Positions 34,504 through 43,017 of a stretch of 64,000 nucleotides of DNA are shown in pieces (positions within the stretch are counted from its first letter, which is position 1; each line of letters begins with the position of its first letter). A model generated the notes under the pieces. That model had not been told where the DNA came from. It did no database searches and saw nothing but the letters and a program-made list of their open reading frames with translations. The stretch is from Planctomycetota bacterium. GTDB taxonomy: Bacteria > Planctomycetota > UBA1135 > GCA-002686595. The translations under genes and the position numbers were made by a program. The DNA lies in assembly GCA_016795325.1 (NCBI GenBank), contig JAEUHY010000015.1, forward strand, positions 806,001 to 870,000. The letters run 5' to 3'.

Positions 34504-35121
34504 ATGATCGGCACGCAACGTTTTGGTGCGCTCGGCGCACTGGCCCTGGCCGCGCTCCTGGCGAGCGCTTGTTCGAGCACCTCGAGCGGCAAGAACCCCA
34601 GCGGCTGGCTGCAGCCCTCGCCCAGCCTGCGCCAACAGATCGACGACCAGATCAAGCGCCTGCCTTGGACGCACGGCGTCGAGCGCGTCGAGCAGATCAG
34701 CTGGCTCGCCGCCGTCGGCGAGCCCGCGTACGAGCAGTTGCTCGCCCTGTGCGCCGACCCGCGCGCCGACGTCGCGGCGAGTGCGGTCGCGGCCCTGGGC
34801 GCGACGCGCGACAGCCGCCTCGTCGAGCCCTTGCGCGCCGTGAAATGGAGCGCGGGCGACGACCGTTCGCTGCGTTACGAGCGCGCGCGCTGTTTCGTGC
34901 GGCTCGGCGATTGGGCGCAGCTGGGCGCGCTGATCGAAGGACTGGCCGAGGAGGATGCCTGGGCCCGCGCCTGGTGCCTCGCGGCGCTGCGCGAGGTCAC
35001 CGGCCAGGACCTGGGCTTCGATCCGCGCGCCGAGGCGCCGGACCGTGGGCAAGCCCTCGAACGCTGGCGCTCGTGGTACGCCTCTCGCACGAGCGAGGGG
35101 ATCCTGACGCAGTCGCGCTGA
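34504..35121 (+). CDS. HEAT-like lipoprotein
   Basis: The 205-aa product has a lipoprotein signal with lipobox LASAC (MIGTQRFGALGALALAALLA, then SAC). The mature part has two or three HEAT-like helical pairs (YEQLLALCADPRADVAASAV, AALGATRDSRLVEPLRAV) and ends LREVTGQDLGFDPRAEAP with ERWRSWYA. This end resembles that of the HEAT protein at 35777. It is probably a membrane-anchored scaffold. A GGAGGAG lies upstream of the ATG, and the gene follows the vWA gene after 48 nt. Confidence 0.82.
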   Translation: MIGTQRFGALGALALAALLASACSSTSSGKNPSGWLQPSPSLRQQIDDQIKRLPWTHGVERVEQISWLAAVGEPAYEQLLALCADPRADVAASAVAALGATRDSRLVEPLRAVKWSAGDDRSLRYERARCFVRLGDWAQLGALIEGLAEEDAWARAWCLAALREVTGQDLGFDPRAEAPDRGQALERWRSWYASRTSEGILTQSR

Positions 35122-35134
35122 CGCGCGGCGCGTT

Positions 35135-35536
35135 TTAGTCCGCGCCAGGCGATTTGAGGCGGCGCACGAGCGCGTCGAAACGCGGTTCCGTGCGCAGCTC
35201 GCGCAGGTCCTCGTCGTGCGCTAGGTGCTCGGCGTCGTCGTAGCCGAGCTCGACGGCCTTCTCCAGCTCGTCCAGGGCCCGGCTGCGTTGCCCGCACAGC
35301 GCGAGCGAACAGGCGAAGTTGTAGTGCGCCGTGGCGTTGTCCGGCGCCAGGCCGACGAGCGCTTCGTCGACCGCCAGTCCCTCGCGGTAACGGCCCAACT
35401 TGGTGTAGGTGCAACCCAGCTCGGCCAGCACCTCGGTGTTGCGCGGCTGGCGCCGGCGCGCCCGCTCGAGGAACTCGACCAGGAATTCCTGCCCCAGGCG
35501 TTCGAGGGTCGGGGTGCTGCGGAAAGCGGAGTCCAA
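35135..35536 (-). CDS. Small TPR protein
   Basis: The 133-aa frame contains TPR helices: NTEVLAELGCTYTKLGRYRE, NATAHYNFACSLALCGQRSR and ALDELEKAVELGYDDAEHLA, then LRTEPRFDALVRRLKS, the common ending of small TPR proteins. No ATG exists in the frame. The TTG at 35536 (LDSAFRSTPTLERLG) is the best start I can find; the true start could be upstream. It is convergent with the lipoprotein gene at 34504, with stops 13 nt apart. Partner unknown. Confidence 0.72.
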   Translation of the reverse strand: MDSAFRSTPTLERLGQEFLVEFLERARRRQPRNTEVLAELGCTYTKLGRYREGLAVDEALVGLAPDNATAHYNFACSLALCGQRSRALDELEKAVELGYDDAEHLAHDEDLRELRTEPRFDALVRRLKSPGAD

Positions 35537-35706
35537 GCGTGTGGGGAACGCCCCGGAAAGGCGCGGGCGGCGAGTATACGCCGCCGCATTGGCGCGCCGC
35601 CGGATCTGCAACTCGGCGGGCCGGCGGGCTAGGAGTACCCACGGCCTGTTCGGGGCGCGCGGGCGTCGACGCGCCCGCTGCCGCGCGTCAAGCTGTGCGG
35701 CGGATA

Positions 35707-35751
35707 GGTTTCGGATCGGCAGGTTTCGGGTCGGCAGGTTCCGGGGCGGCA
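35707..35751. repeat. Three 15-nt tandem units
   Basis: GGTTTCGGATCGGCA, GGTTTCGGGTCGGCA and GGTTCCGGGGCGGCA stand head to tail in the leader of the gene at 35777, 25 nt before its start codon. Confidence 0.8.
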
Positions 35752-35776
35752 ACTCCGGACGCGAGAGCGGGGAGCT

Positions 35777-36925
35777 ATGACCAACATCTACTTCTGTGAT
35801 GTGTGCAACGAGTCCGTTCCCCAAGCCGACCTCGACTTGGGGCGCGCGCTGGTGGTGAAGGGGCGCGTCATCTGCACCTTGTGCGACCGCGCGATGACGC
35901 AGCGCCAGGAGGCGCGCGGCGGTCGTCCGGCGAACCTGGGGCTCGACCTCGATGCGGCGGCGCCGGCCGCGAGCGCTCCCGCGGCGGCCGCCGCGCCGGT
36001 GAGCGCGCACGCGCACCCGTACACGCACGGGCCGACGCGTTCGTCGAGCGGAGTGGGGCTCGCGATCGCTTCGAGCCTGGTCGCGCTCGCCACCGCGGCG
36101 CTGCTCTGGCAGTGGACCCGCGACGAGTTGCACCGGCGCGACGCGGACAGCGCGCGCGCCACGCAGCTCGCCGTGGTCGAACAAGCCACGGCGCGGCGCG
36201 AACTCGAACTGCGCGCCGAACGCATCGAGGAGCAAGCGCGCGCGTTGGCGCAGCGCGTGGAGTCCACCGCGGCCGACAGTTCGGCCTCGGCGTCGTCGCT
36301 CAGCGCGCAACGCGGCGCAACCTCGGCGTTGGGCGAACGGCTCGACGAGTTGGCGCAGCGCGTGACGCAGCTCGCCGAAGGGCTCGAGCGTGTGCCGCGG
36401 CACGACGAGGAGCTCATGGCGCTGCAAAAGCGCATCAGCGCGCTCGTCGAAGAGAACGCTGCGCTCGCGCGGCGCGTGGCGGACCTCGAGGCGCCGCCGA
36501 CGCCGACGCCGACCGAAGCTCCCGCGGAGGGGGCGAGCGGCGCCGCGCCCTGGGCGGAGCTCACCGCGCGCCTCAAGAGCCCGGACATGGCGGTCCGTTA
36601 CGAAGCGCTGATCGCGCTGGCGGAGACGCGCGATCCGGCGACCGCGCCGTACATCGCCGAGGTGCTGAAGGACAGCGACCCGTTCCTGCGCATGGCCGCG
36701 GCGCGCATGTTGGGCGACCTGCGCGCGCCAGCGGGAGTCGAGCCGTTGCTCGCTGCACTCTCGGACTCGCTGGACGTCGTGCGCGAGGCCGCGATCCAGG
36801 CCCTGCGCGACATCACGGCTCGGCCGCTCGACTTCGATGCGCGTGCACCCGATCCCGAACGCGAGAAGAAGGCGCGCCAGCTGCGCGAGTGGTGGAGCAA
36901 GGAACGCGCGAAGTTCGGCGCGTGA
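35777..36925 (+). CDS. Zinc-ribbon, single-helix, coiled-coil protein with C-terminal HEAT repeats
   Basis: The 382-aa protein has four parts: a zinc knuckle pair (CDVCNE and CTLCDR, residues 7-36), an Ala/Pro linker, a membrane helix (GLAIASSLVALATAALLWQW, about residues 95-114), and a long coiled coil (RRELELRAERIEEQARALAQ and onward to residue 235). C-terminal HEAT-like repeats follow (VRYEALIALAETRDPATAPY, FLRMAAARMLGDLRAPAGVE). The end, ALRDITARPLDFDARAPD plus LREWWSKE, matches the Trp-rich end of other HEAT proteins here. Probably a membrane-tethered adaptor. GGGGAG lies just upstream of the ATG. Confidence 0.82.
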   Translation: MTNIYFCDVCNESVPQADLDLGRALVVKGRVICTLCDRAMTQRQEARGGRPANLGLDLDAAAPAASAPAAAAAPVSAHAHPYTHGPTRSSSGVGLAIASSLVALATAALLWQWTRDELHRRDADSARATQLAVVEQATARRELELRAERIEEQARALAQRVESTAADSSASASSLSAQRGATSALGERLDELAQRVTQLAEGLERVPRHDEELMALQKRISALVEENAALARRVADLEAPPTPTPTEAPAEGASGAAPWAELTARLKSPDMAVRYEALIALAETRDPATAPYIAEVLKDSDPFLRMAAARMLGDLRAPAGVEPLLAALSDSLDVVREAAIQALRDITARPLDFDARAPDPEREKKARQLREWWSKERAKFGA

Positions 36926-37277
36926 GCTGAGCGAGCGCGGCGCTGCGTGAGCGCAGCGCCGCCGTTGCGCGCGAGGAGCGCGGCGCTGGAGGTGGGCCGG
37001 GAATCGGGCGCTGAAGTCGGGCGCCGAAGCGCCGGGAAGCGGGCGAACGGCCAACTCGCCGCCTCCGCGCAGTGCGCTGCGCGCGTGGTCGTCTTCGCGC
37101 GCCGCGTGCGCCGCGTTTCGTCGCCGAATCGAGGGCGTGCGCCGCTGCGAACCGATGGCGCGCGCCGTTGCGACGGCTATCCTACGCCGCTTCGCCGCCG
37201 CGCGGCCGGGCCGCTCGATGTCCAGCGCATGGCGGGAGACCACCTACCAGCACTGCGCTCATTCCAGCAGCACTTCC
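36926..37277. other. Spacer upstream of icd
   Basis: No gene is seen. The first part repeats short GGGAA/GGGCG words (GGGCGCTGAAGTCGGGCGCC near 37007-37026), and the end contains the possible icd -10 block at 37175. Confidence 0.4.
37175..37183 (+). promoter_or_regulatory. Possible -10 element for icd
   Basis: GGCTATCCT resembles the block before other genes here; it lies 94 nt before the start codon. No clear -35 box. Confidence 0.27.
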
Positions 37278-38372
37278 ATGCGCCATCCGGTCACTTTGAT
37301 TCGCGGCGACGGCACCGGTCCCGAACTCGCTCGCGTCACGCGCGACGTCCTCGACGCCACGGGCGTCAAGTTTGATTGGGTCGAAGTCGAGGCCGGAGTC
37401 GACATCATGGCGAGCGCCGGAACGCCGCTGCCGCAGAACGTCCTGGACTCGATCAAGAAGACCAAGACCGCGATCAAGGCCCCGATCACCACGCCCGTCG
37501 GCACGGGGTTCCGCTCGGTGAACGTCGCGCTGCGCAAGGAGTTCGATCTCTACGCCTGCCTGCGGCCGTGCAAGAGCTACGAGGGAGTGCGCTCGCGTTA
37601 CGAGAAGGTCGACCTGGTGATCTTCCGCGAGAACACCGAGGACCTGTACGCCGGCATCGAGTTCGAGAAGGGCCAGAAGAACACCGGCGAGCTGATCGAG
37701 TTCATCAAGAACGTGCACGGCGCGAAGATCCGCCCCGACAGCGGCATCTCGATCAAGCCGATCTCGGTGTTCGGCACGACGCGCATCGTCAAGGCGGCCT
37801 TCGAGTACGCGCGCGCCAACAAGCGCAAGAAGGTCACCGCCGTCCACAAGTCGAACATCATGAAGTTCTCGGACGGGCTGTTCCTCGCCACGGCGCGCGA
37901 AGTGGCGGCGTCGTATCCCGAGATCGAATTCAACGACGTCATCGTCGACAACATGTGCATGCAGCTCGTGCAGAAGCCCGAGCTGTACGACGTGATCGTG
38001 TTGCCGAACCTGTACGGCGACGTGCTCAGCGATCTGTGCGCGGGCCTCGTCGGCGGCCTGGGCGTCGCGCCGGGCGCGAACCTCGGCGACGGCGGCATCG
38101 CGATCTTCGAAGCCACGCACGGCTCCGCGCCCAAGTACAAGGGCCTCAACAAGGTCAACCCCGCCGCGATGCTTCTGTCGGGGATGCTCATGCTCAAGCA
38201 CCTGGGCGAGAACGCCGCGGCCGTGCGCCTGGAGAAGGCGATCGCCAAGGTCTTCGCCGAGGGCAAGCACGTGACCTACGACATGAAGCCGCACCGCGAC
38301 GATCCGACCGCGGTCGGCACGCGCGAGATGGGGCAGGCGATCATCGACGCGATGAGCGCGGTCACGGTCTGA
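37278..38372 (+). CDS. icd: Isocitrate dehydrogenase
   Basis: The 364-aa protein oxidatively decarboxylates isocitrate to 2-oxoglutarate. Family blocks are intact: [20 protein letters not shown], the substrate pattern [19 protein letters not shown] (S, N and R ligands), [27 protein letters not shown] and [17 protein letters not shown]. The cofactor loop reads [16 protein letters not shown]. The K-Y pair and the Y in VTYDM match positions that favour NADP in the E. coli enzyme, though the arginine expected four residues after that Tyr is absent. The shorter length is like NAD-type members, so cofactor use is open. mdh follows after 28 nt. I chose the ATG where family similarity starts. Confidence 0.92.
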   Translation: MRHPVTLIRGDGTGPELARVTRDVLDATGVKFDWVEVEAGVDIMASAGTPLPQNVLDSIKKTKTAIKAPITTPVGTGFRSVNVALRKEFDLYACLRPCKSYEGVRSRYEKVDLVIFRENTEDLYAGIEFEKGQKNTGELIEFIKNVHGAKIRPDSGISIKPISVFGTTRIVKAAFEYARANKRKKVTAVHKSNIMKFSDGLFLATAREVAASYPEIEFNDVIVDNMCMQLVQKPELYDVIVLPNLYGDVLSDLCAGLVGGLGVAPGANLGDGGIAIFEATHGSAPKYKGLNKVNPAAMLLSGMLMLKHLGENAAAVRLEKAIAKVFAEGKHVTYDMKPHRDDPTAVGTREMGQAIIDAMSAVTV

Positions 38373-38400
38373 AGCGCGCCCCACGCACCGGAGAGCAGGC

Positions 38401-39354
38401 ATGTCGGCCATTCCGCAACGCAAGCTGACCGTCGTCGGCGCCGGCTACGTCGGCATGACCTGCGCGCAACTCGCGGCGCAGAAGAACCTCGTCAGCGAGG
38501 TGGTGGTGATCGACGTCAACGAGGGGCGCGCGAAGGGCATCGCGCTCGACCTCAACCAGATGGCGGCGGTCGAGGGGTTTCGCACGCGCGTGACAGGCAC
38601 TGCGGACCCCAAGGCCACGTGGGGCAGCGACGTGTTCATCGTCACGGCGGGTTTGCCGCGCAAGCCGGGCATGTCGCGCTCCGACCTGCTCGAGACCAAC
38701 GGCAAGATCATCGCGCAGGTCGCGCAGTACGTGCGGGACGGCAGCCCCGAGTCGATCGTGATCGTGGTCACCAATCCGCTCGACTCGATGGTGCACCTGA
38801 TGCGCGTGAAGACCGGTTTCCCCGGCAAGCGCGTGGTCGGCATGGCGGGCGTGCTCGACAGCGCGCGCTTTTCGTGGTTCATCGCCGAGGAGGCCAAGGT
38901 CAACGTCGCCGACGTCGACGCGATGGTGCTCGGCGCCCACGGCGACTCCATGGTGCCCGTGGCGGACTACTGCACGCTCAACGGAGTGCCGCTGCCCAAG
39001 CTCGTGGCCAAGTCGAAGATCGATGCGATGGCGGACCGCACGCGCAACGGCGGCGCCGAGATCGTTGGATTGCTCAAGACTGGCTCGGCCTTCTTTGCTC
39101 CGGCCGCTGCCTCGGTGCAGATGGCCGCTTCGATCCTCAACGACGAGAAGCGCATGCTGCCGAGCGCGTGCTTGCTCAACGGGCAGTACGGGATCGAGGG
39201 GCTCTACATGGGCGTGCCCGCGGTACTGGGCAAGGACGGCGTCGAGCGCATCGTCGAGTTGCCGCTCGACAACGAGTCGCGGATCCTGATGAACAAGACG
39301 GCCGCCGCGATCGCCAAGGACGTCGATCTGCTGCGGGATCTGGGCCTGGTTTAG
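38401..39354 (+). CDS. mdh: Malate dehydrogenase
   Basis: The 317-aa enzyme interconverts malate and oxaloacetate with NAD. It belongs to the LDH-like MDH type: LTVVGAGYVGMTCAQLAAQK, an Asp in VVVIDVNEG at the NAD ribose position, VTAGLPRKPGMSRSDLL, VTNPLDSMVHLM with the conserved Asn, GVLDSARFSWFIAEE and the catalytic His in VLGAHGDSMVPV. The active-site loop Arg (PRKPGMSR) fits malate over lactate. It is probably in one unit with icd. GGAGAG precedes the ATG. Confidence 0.97.
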   Translation: MSAIPQRKLTVVGAGYVGMTCAQLAAQKNLVSEVVVIDVNEGRAKGIALDLNQMAAVEGFRTRVTGTADPKATWGSDVFIVTAGLPRKPGMSRSDLLETNGKIIAQVAQYVRDGSPESIVIVVTNPLDSMVHLMRVKTGFPGKRVVGMAGVLDSARFSWFIAEEAKVNVADVDAMVLGAHGDSMVPVADYCTLNGVPLPKLVAKSKIDAMADRTRNGGAEIVGLLKTGSAFFAPAAASVQMAASILNDEKRMLPSACLLNGQYGIEGLYMGVPAVLGKDGVERIVELPLDNESRILMNKTAAAIAKDVDLLRDLGLV

Positions 39355-39563
39355 TTGCGGCCGTCTGGAGCAGCGGCCTGTTGCGCTCCGGCCTTGTTCT
39401 GAACGGGGCAATTGCGCCGGCGGTGGGGGCGCTCTGAGCGTGTTGGGGCGCGGATCGCCGGCGACAGCGCGCTGGGTGAGCCGAGCTTCGTCCGTTGCCA
39501 GCGCTGGCGGCGCCCCTTACCCTCTTTCGCCCCAATCTCTCCCGAGCCCCTCCCGCAGACTCC

Positions 39564-40988
39564 ATGGCAGCCACCCGCACTGAAAGCGATTCCTTCGGCC
39601 CGCTCGAAGTTCCCGCCGACCGCCTGTGGGGCGCGCAGACGCAGCGCTCCGTGCAGAACTTCAAGATCGGCGGCCAGCGCTTCACGCGCCCGATGATCCG
39701 CGCGCTGGGCATCGTCAAGAAGTGCGCGGCCCAGGCCAACATCGAGCTGGGCGAACTCGCCATGCTCGACAAGAAGCAGCAGAACGCGCTGCTCAAGGCG
39801 GCGGATGAGGTGATCGCCGGGCAGCACGACGAGCACTTCCCGCTGGTCGTGTGGCAGACCGGTTCGGGCACGCAGAGCAACATGAACGCGAACGAGGTCA
39901 TCTCGAACCGCGCGATCCAGATGCTCGGCGGCGAACTCGGCTCGAAGAAGCCGATCCACCCCAACGACCACGTCAACCGCGCGCAGAGTTCCAACGACGC
40001 GTTCCCGACCGCGATGCACATCGCTGCGGCGGAGGAGAGCGTCAAGCGTCTCTTGCCGGCGCTCGAAGCGCTCGAGAAGTCGCTCGCGGCGAAGTCGGCG
40101 CAGTGGAAGAAGATCGTGAAGATCGGCCGCACGCACCTGCAGGATGCGACGCCGCTCACGGTGGGCCAGGAGTTCTCCGGCTACGTGCAGCAGCTCAAGG
40201 ACGCGCGGCGCGCCATCGACAACGCGCTCGTCGGCGTGTGGGAACTGGCGCTCGGCGGCACGGCCGTCGGCACCGGACTCAACACGCACCCCAACTACGC
40301 CAAGCTCGCGGCGAAGAAGATCGCGGCCGAGACGAAGCTGCCCTTCAAGAGCGCGCCCAACAAGTTCGCCACGCTCGCGGCGCACGACGCGCTCGTGGCG
40401 CTCGGCGGCGCGCTGCAGAGCACGGCCGCGGCGCTGATGAAGATCGCCAACGACATCCGCTGGCTGGGCTCGGGACCGCGCTGCGGCATCGGCGAACTCA
40501 AGCTTCCCGAGAACGAGCCGGGCAGCTCGATCATGCCGGGCAAGGTCAATCCCACGCAGTGCGAGGCCATGACGATGGTCTGCGTGCAGGTGATGGGCAA
40601 TTCGTTCGCCGTCACGCTCGCCGGCTCGCAGGGCAACTTCGAGCTCAACGTGTTCAAGCCGGTGATGATCCACAACACGCTGCAGTCGATCGCGCTGCTC
40701 TCGGATGCCTGCGATTCGTTCCGCGAGAACTGCATCGACGGCCTCGAACTCGACACCGCGCGCGTCGACGAACTGATGCGCAAGTCGCTGATGCTCGTGA
40801 CGGCGCTCAACCGCCACATCGGCTACGACAACGCAGCCAAGGTCGCCAAGCACGCCCACAAGCGCGGCCTGACGCTGCGCGAGAGCGTGGTCGAACTGGG
40901 CCTGATGAGCGCGGAAGCCTTCGACAAGGCCGTGATTCCCACCGACATGGTCGCGCCCAAGAAGGGCCTGTCGATGTCCGGCGGCTGA
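39564..40988 (+). CDS. fumC: Fumarate hydratase, class II
   Basis: The 474-aa iron-independent fumarase hydrates fumarate to malate. Motifs: [20 protein letters not shown] at the N-terminus, [46 protein letters not shown] and the signature [13 protein letters not shown]. The length is usual for FumC. It starts 209 nt after mdh, so it may have its own promoter. The ATG fits the family start; in-frame codons upstream do not. Confidence 0.97.
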   Translation: MAATRTESDSFGPLEVPADRLWGAQTQRSVQNFKIGGQRFTRPMIRALGIVKKCAAQANIELGELAMLDKKQQNALLKAADEVIAGQHDEHFPLVVWQTGSGTQSNMNANEVISNRAIQMLGGELGSKKPIHPNDHVNRAQSSNDAFPTAMHIAAAEESVKRLLPALEALEKSLAAKSAQWKKIVKIGRTHLQDATPLTVGQEFSGYVQQLKDARRAIDNALVGVWELALGGTAVGTGLNTHPNYAKLAAKKIAAETKLPFKSAPNKFATLAAHDALVALGGALQSTAAALMKIANDIRWLGSGPRCGIGELKLPENEPGSSIMPGKVNPTQCEAMTMVCVQVMGNSFAVTLAGSQGNFELNVFKPVMIHNTLQSIALLSDACDSFRENCIDGLELDTARVDELMRKSLMLVTALNRHIGYDNAAKVAKHAHKRGLTLRESVVELGLMSAEAFDKAVIPTDMVAPKKGLSMSGG

Positions 40989-41040
40989 GCCCCGCCCCGC
41001 AGCCTGATTTTGCGAGCCTGATTCTTTCGGGGCCGCCCTC

Positions 41041-41049
41041 GACTACACT
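41041..41049 (+). promoter_or_regulatory. Possible -10 element for rpmH
   Basis: GACTACACT lies 34 nt before the rpmH start codon, in the position expected for a -10 box. The -35 region is poor. Confidence 0.3.
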
Positions 41050-41083
41050 GCGGGGCCCCACACCACGTACTTTCGGATCCAAG

Positions 41084-41209
41084 ATGAAGACCAACGTCCG
41101 TCGCAGCAACGCCAAGCACGCCAAGAAGACCGGTTACCGCACCCGCCAGCGCACCAAGGGCGGCCGCAAGGTGAACCGCCGTCAGCGCGCCAAGCACGGC
41201 AAGATCTGA
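41084..41209 (+). CDS. rpmH: Ribosomal protein bL34
   Basis: The 41-aa basic protein MKTNVRRSNAKHAKKTGYRT continues RQRTKGGRKVNRRQRAKHG and ends KI. It has the bL34 pattern (K/R-rich N-terminus, then TGYRTRxxTKGGRKVxxRRxAK). The N-terminus MKTNVRRSN differs from the usual MKRTYQPS. The common partners rnpA, yidC and dnaA are not adjacent; here fumC lies upstream and a transporter downstream. Confidence 0.88.
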   Translation: MKTNVRRSNAKHAKKTGYRTRQRTKGGRKVNRRQRAKHGKI

Positions 41210-41271
41210 TCCTCGCGCGCCGCCGGCGAGCGGCGGCCGTTGCGGGTCGTCGGATCTGTGTCGAGGGAACT

Positions 41272-41526
41272 GTGTCGAGCGCGCGTTCGCGGCTGCCTCA
41301 CGTTCTGTTCGCGCTGCACTCGGTGGTCGCGACGTTCTGCGTCGTCGGTCCCGGGTACCGCTGGTGGGGCGCCTCCGCGCGCCCCTTCGTTTTGGGCCTT
41401 CCGTGGTCCCTCGTCTGGGCGCTGATCTGGCTCGTCGCCGTGTTTGCTTCGCTGCTCTTGTATGAGCGCTTCACGCGCAGCGTGGAAGGCGAAGCGGCGC
41501 GCAGCGCGTCGGGCGACGGGCGCTGA
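41272..41526 (+). CDS. DUF3311 small membrane protein, transporter partner
   Basis: The 84-aa protein has two membrane helices (LFALHSVVATFCVVGPG and WSLVWALIWLVAVFASLLLY) and the DUF3311 layout with a conserved GLPWSLVW turn. Such proteins typically accompany SSS-family symporters, and here the next gene starts 3 nt after its stop. The GTG start has GAGGGA at proper distance. Confidence 0.8.
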   Translation: MSSARSRLPHVLFALHSVVATFCVVGPGYRWWGASARPFVLGLPWSLVWALIWLVAVFASLLLYERFTRSVEGEAARSASGDGR

Positions 41527-41529
41527 AGC

Positions 41530-43017
41530 ATGGGCGAGTTCGCGCTCAGCACCGACGCCTGGATCGTGAGCGGCGTCGCGCTCGCCTACCTCGCGGGTTG
41601 CCTGTGGGTCGGCATGCGCGGCGGTTCGGGCGCGAGCGACAGCGCCCTGGGTTACGTGGCCGGCGACCGCGCGCTCGGACCGCTGGTGATGTACTTCATC
41701 ATCGGCGCGACGGTCTTCTCGGCCTTCTCGTTCCTGGCGACGCCGGGCCTCGCGCTGACATCCGGGGCCGCCGTCTTCTACGTGCTCGGTTACGGGCTCG
41801 TCGGCTTCATCCCGTTCTACTTCCTCGGTCCGCGGGCCGCGCGGCTGGGTCGCTCGCGCGGTTACATCACGCAGGCCGAGATGGTCGCCGGCGAATGCCG
41901 CCATGCGCCGCTCGCGGGAACGATGGCGCTGGTCAGCGCACTCTCGTTCATTCCCTATCTGGCGCTGCAGATCAAGGGCGCGGGCCTCGTCGTCAACCGC
42001 CTGACCGAAGGTCAAGTGCCCGAGTGGCTGGGCAGCGCGGTGTGCTACGTGGTCGTGCTCGCGTATGTGCTCAAGAGCGGCGTGCTTGGCGTCGGCTGGA
42101 CGAACGTGTTCCAGGGCGTGCTGATGATGGCGCTCGCCTGGGCCTTCGGACTGTGGCTGCCCTACAAGCTCTACGGCGGCGTCGGTCCGATGTTCGAGCA
42201 GATCGCGGCCGCCAAACCCGAAGTCGAAGGCGGTCCGCTGTTCCTGAGCGCGCCCGGCGCGAAGACGTGGACTTGGTTCCTCAACTCCGGCGTGATCTCG
42301 ATGATCGGCTTCGTGTGCTGGCCGCACCTGTTCATGAAGGCCTTCTCCGCGCGCGATGAACGCACGCTGCGCCGCACGGTCGTGTTCTATCCGACCTTCA
42401 TGGTGTTCCTGGTCCCGATCTTCCTGATCGGCTTCGCCGGCGTGCTGTTTCCCTCGCAGCCAGCGAGCCCCGAGCAGATCCTCCCGCACATGTTGATGAG
42501 CCTGGACCTGCCTGCGCTCGTCGTGGGGCTGTTCTGCGCGGGCGCGCTCGCGGCCGGCATGTCGACCGGCGACGCGATCGTGCACGCCTCCGCCTCGATC
42601 CTGGTGCGCGATGGCTGGATCACGGCGCTGCGCCGTCCGCTCACCTCGACGCAAGAGCGCACCGCCGTGCGTGTGCTCATCGTCGTGCTCATGCTCGCGT
42701 CCTACGCGCTCGCGGTGCTGTACGACGGCGACCTGGTCTCGTTGCTGCTCTACGCGTACGGGCCGATCGCGCAGTTCCTCCCGGGACTGCTCGTCTCGTT
42801 GCTCGGCCGCCGGCGCGACGGCGTCGCGCTGCATGCCGCGCTCGTCGTCGGCGTCGTCGTGTGCGTCTCGCTGAAGATGTTCCCCGAGTCCGCGCCGTGG
42901 GGCGTGCACGAGGGGCTGTGCGGGCTCGCGGCGAACGTCGTCGTGTTGCTCGCGCTCTCGTTCGCGCGCGGCTGGCGGCCGTTCAGCGCGTCGAGCGGAA
43001 GCAACGCGCCAGCGTGA
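41530..43017 (+). CDS. Sodium/solute symporter (SSS family)
   Basis: The 495-aa polytopic protein has about 13 hydrophobic segments. SSS features seen: GYVAGDRALGPLVMYFIIGA, FSAFSFLATPGLALTSGAAV, GYITQAEMVAGE, IPYLALQIKGAGLVVNRLTE and ALAAGMSTGDAIVHASASIL, which matches the conserved sodium-binding helix 8 region. Monocarboxylate or pantothenate-type transport is suggested by the DUF3311 partner, but the substrate is unknown. The final 35 nt overlap the convergent dcd gene. Confidence 0.92.
   Translation: MGEFALSTDAWIVSGVALAYLAGCLWVGMRGGSGASDSALGYVAGDRALGPLVMYFIIGATVFSAFSFLATPGLALTSGAAVFYVLGYGLVGFIPFYFLGPRAARLGRSRGYITQAEMVAGECRHAPLAGTMALVSALSFIPYLALQIKGAGLVVNRLTEGQVPEWLGSAVCYVVVLAYVLKSGVLGVGWTNVFQGVLMMALAWAFGLWLPYKLYGGVGPMFEQIAAAKPEVEGGPLFLSAPGAKTWTWFLNSGVISMIGFVCWPHLFMKAFSARDERTLRRTVVFYPTFMVFLVPIFLIGFAGVLFPSQPASPEQILPHMLMSLDLPALVVGLFCAGALAAGMSTGDAIVHASASILVRDGWITALRRPLTSTQERTAVRVLIVVLMLASYALAVLYDGDLVSLLLYAYGPIAQFLPGLLVSLLGRRRDGVALHAALVVGVVVCVSLKMFPESAPWGVHEGLCGLAANVVVLLALSFARGWRPFSASSGSNAPA

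Noticed and set aside
31870-35052. Minus-strand 1060-codon open frame opposite the vWA gene
   Set aside because: Antisense composition only. The plus strand has signal-like anchors and a metal-ion MIDAS motif.
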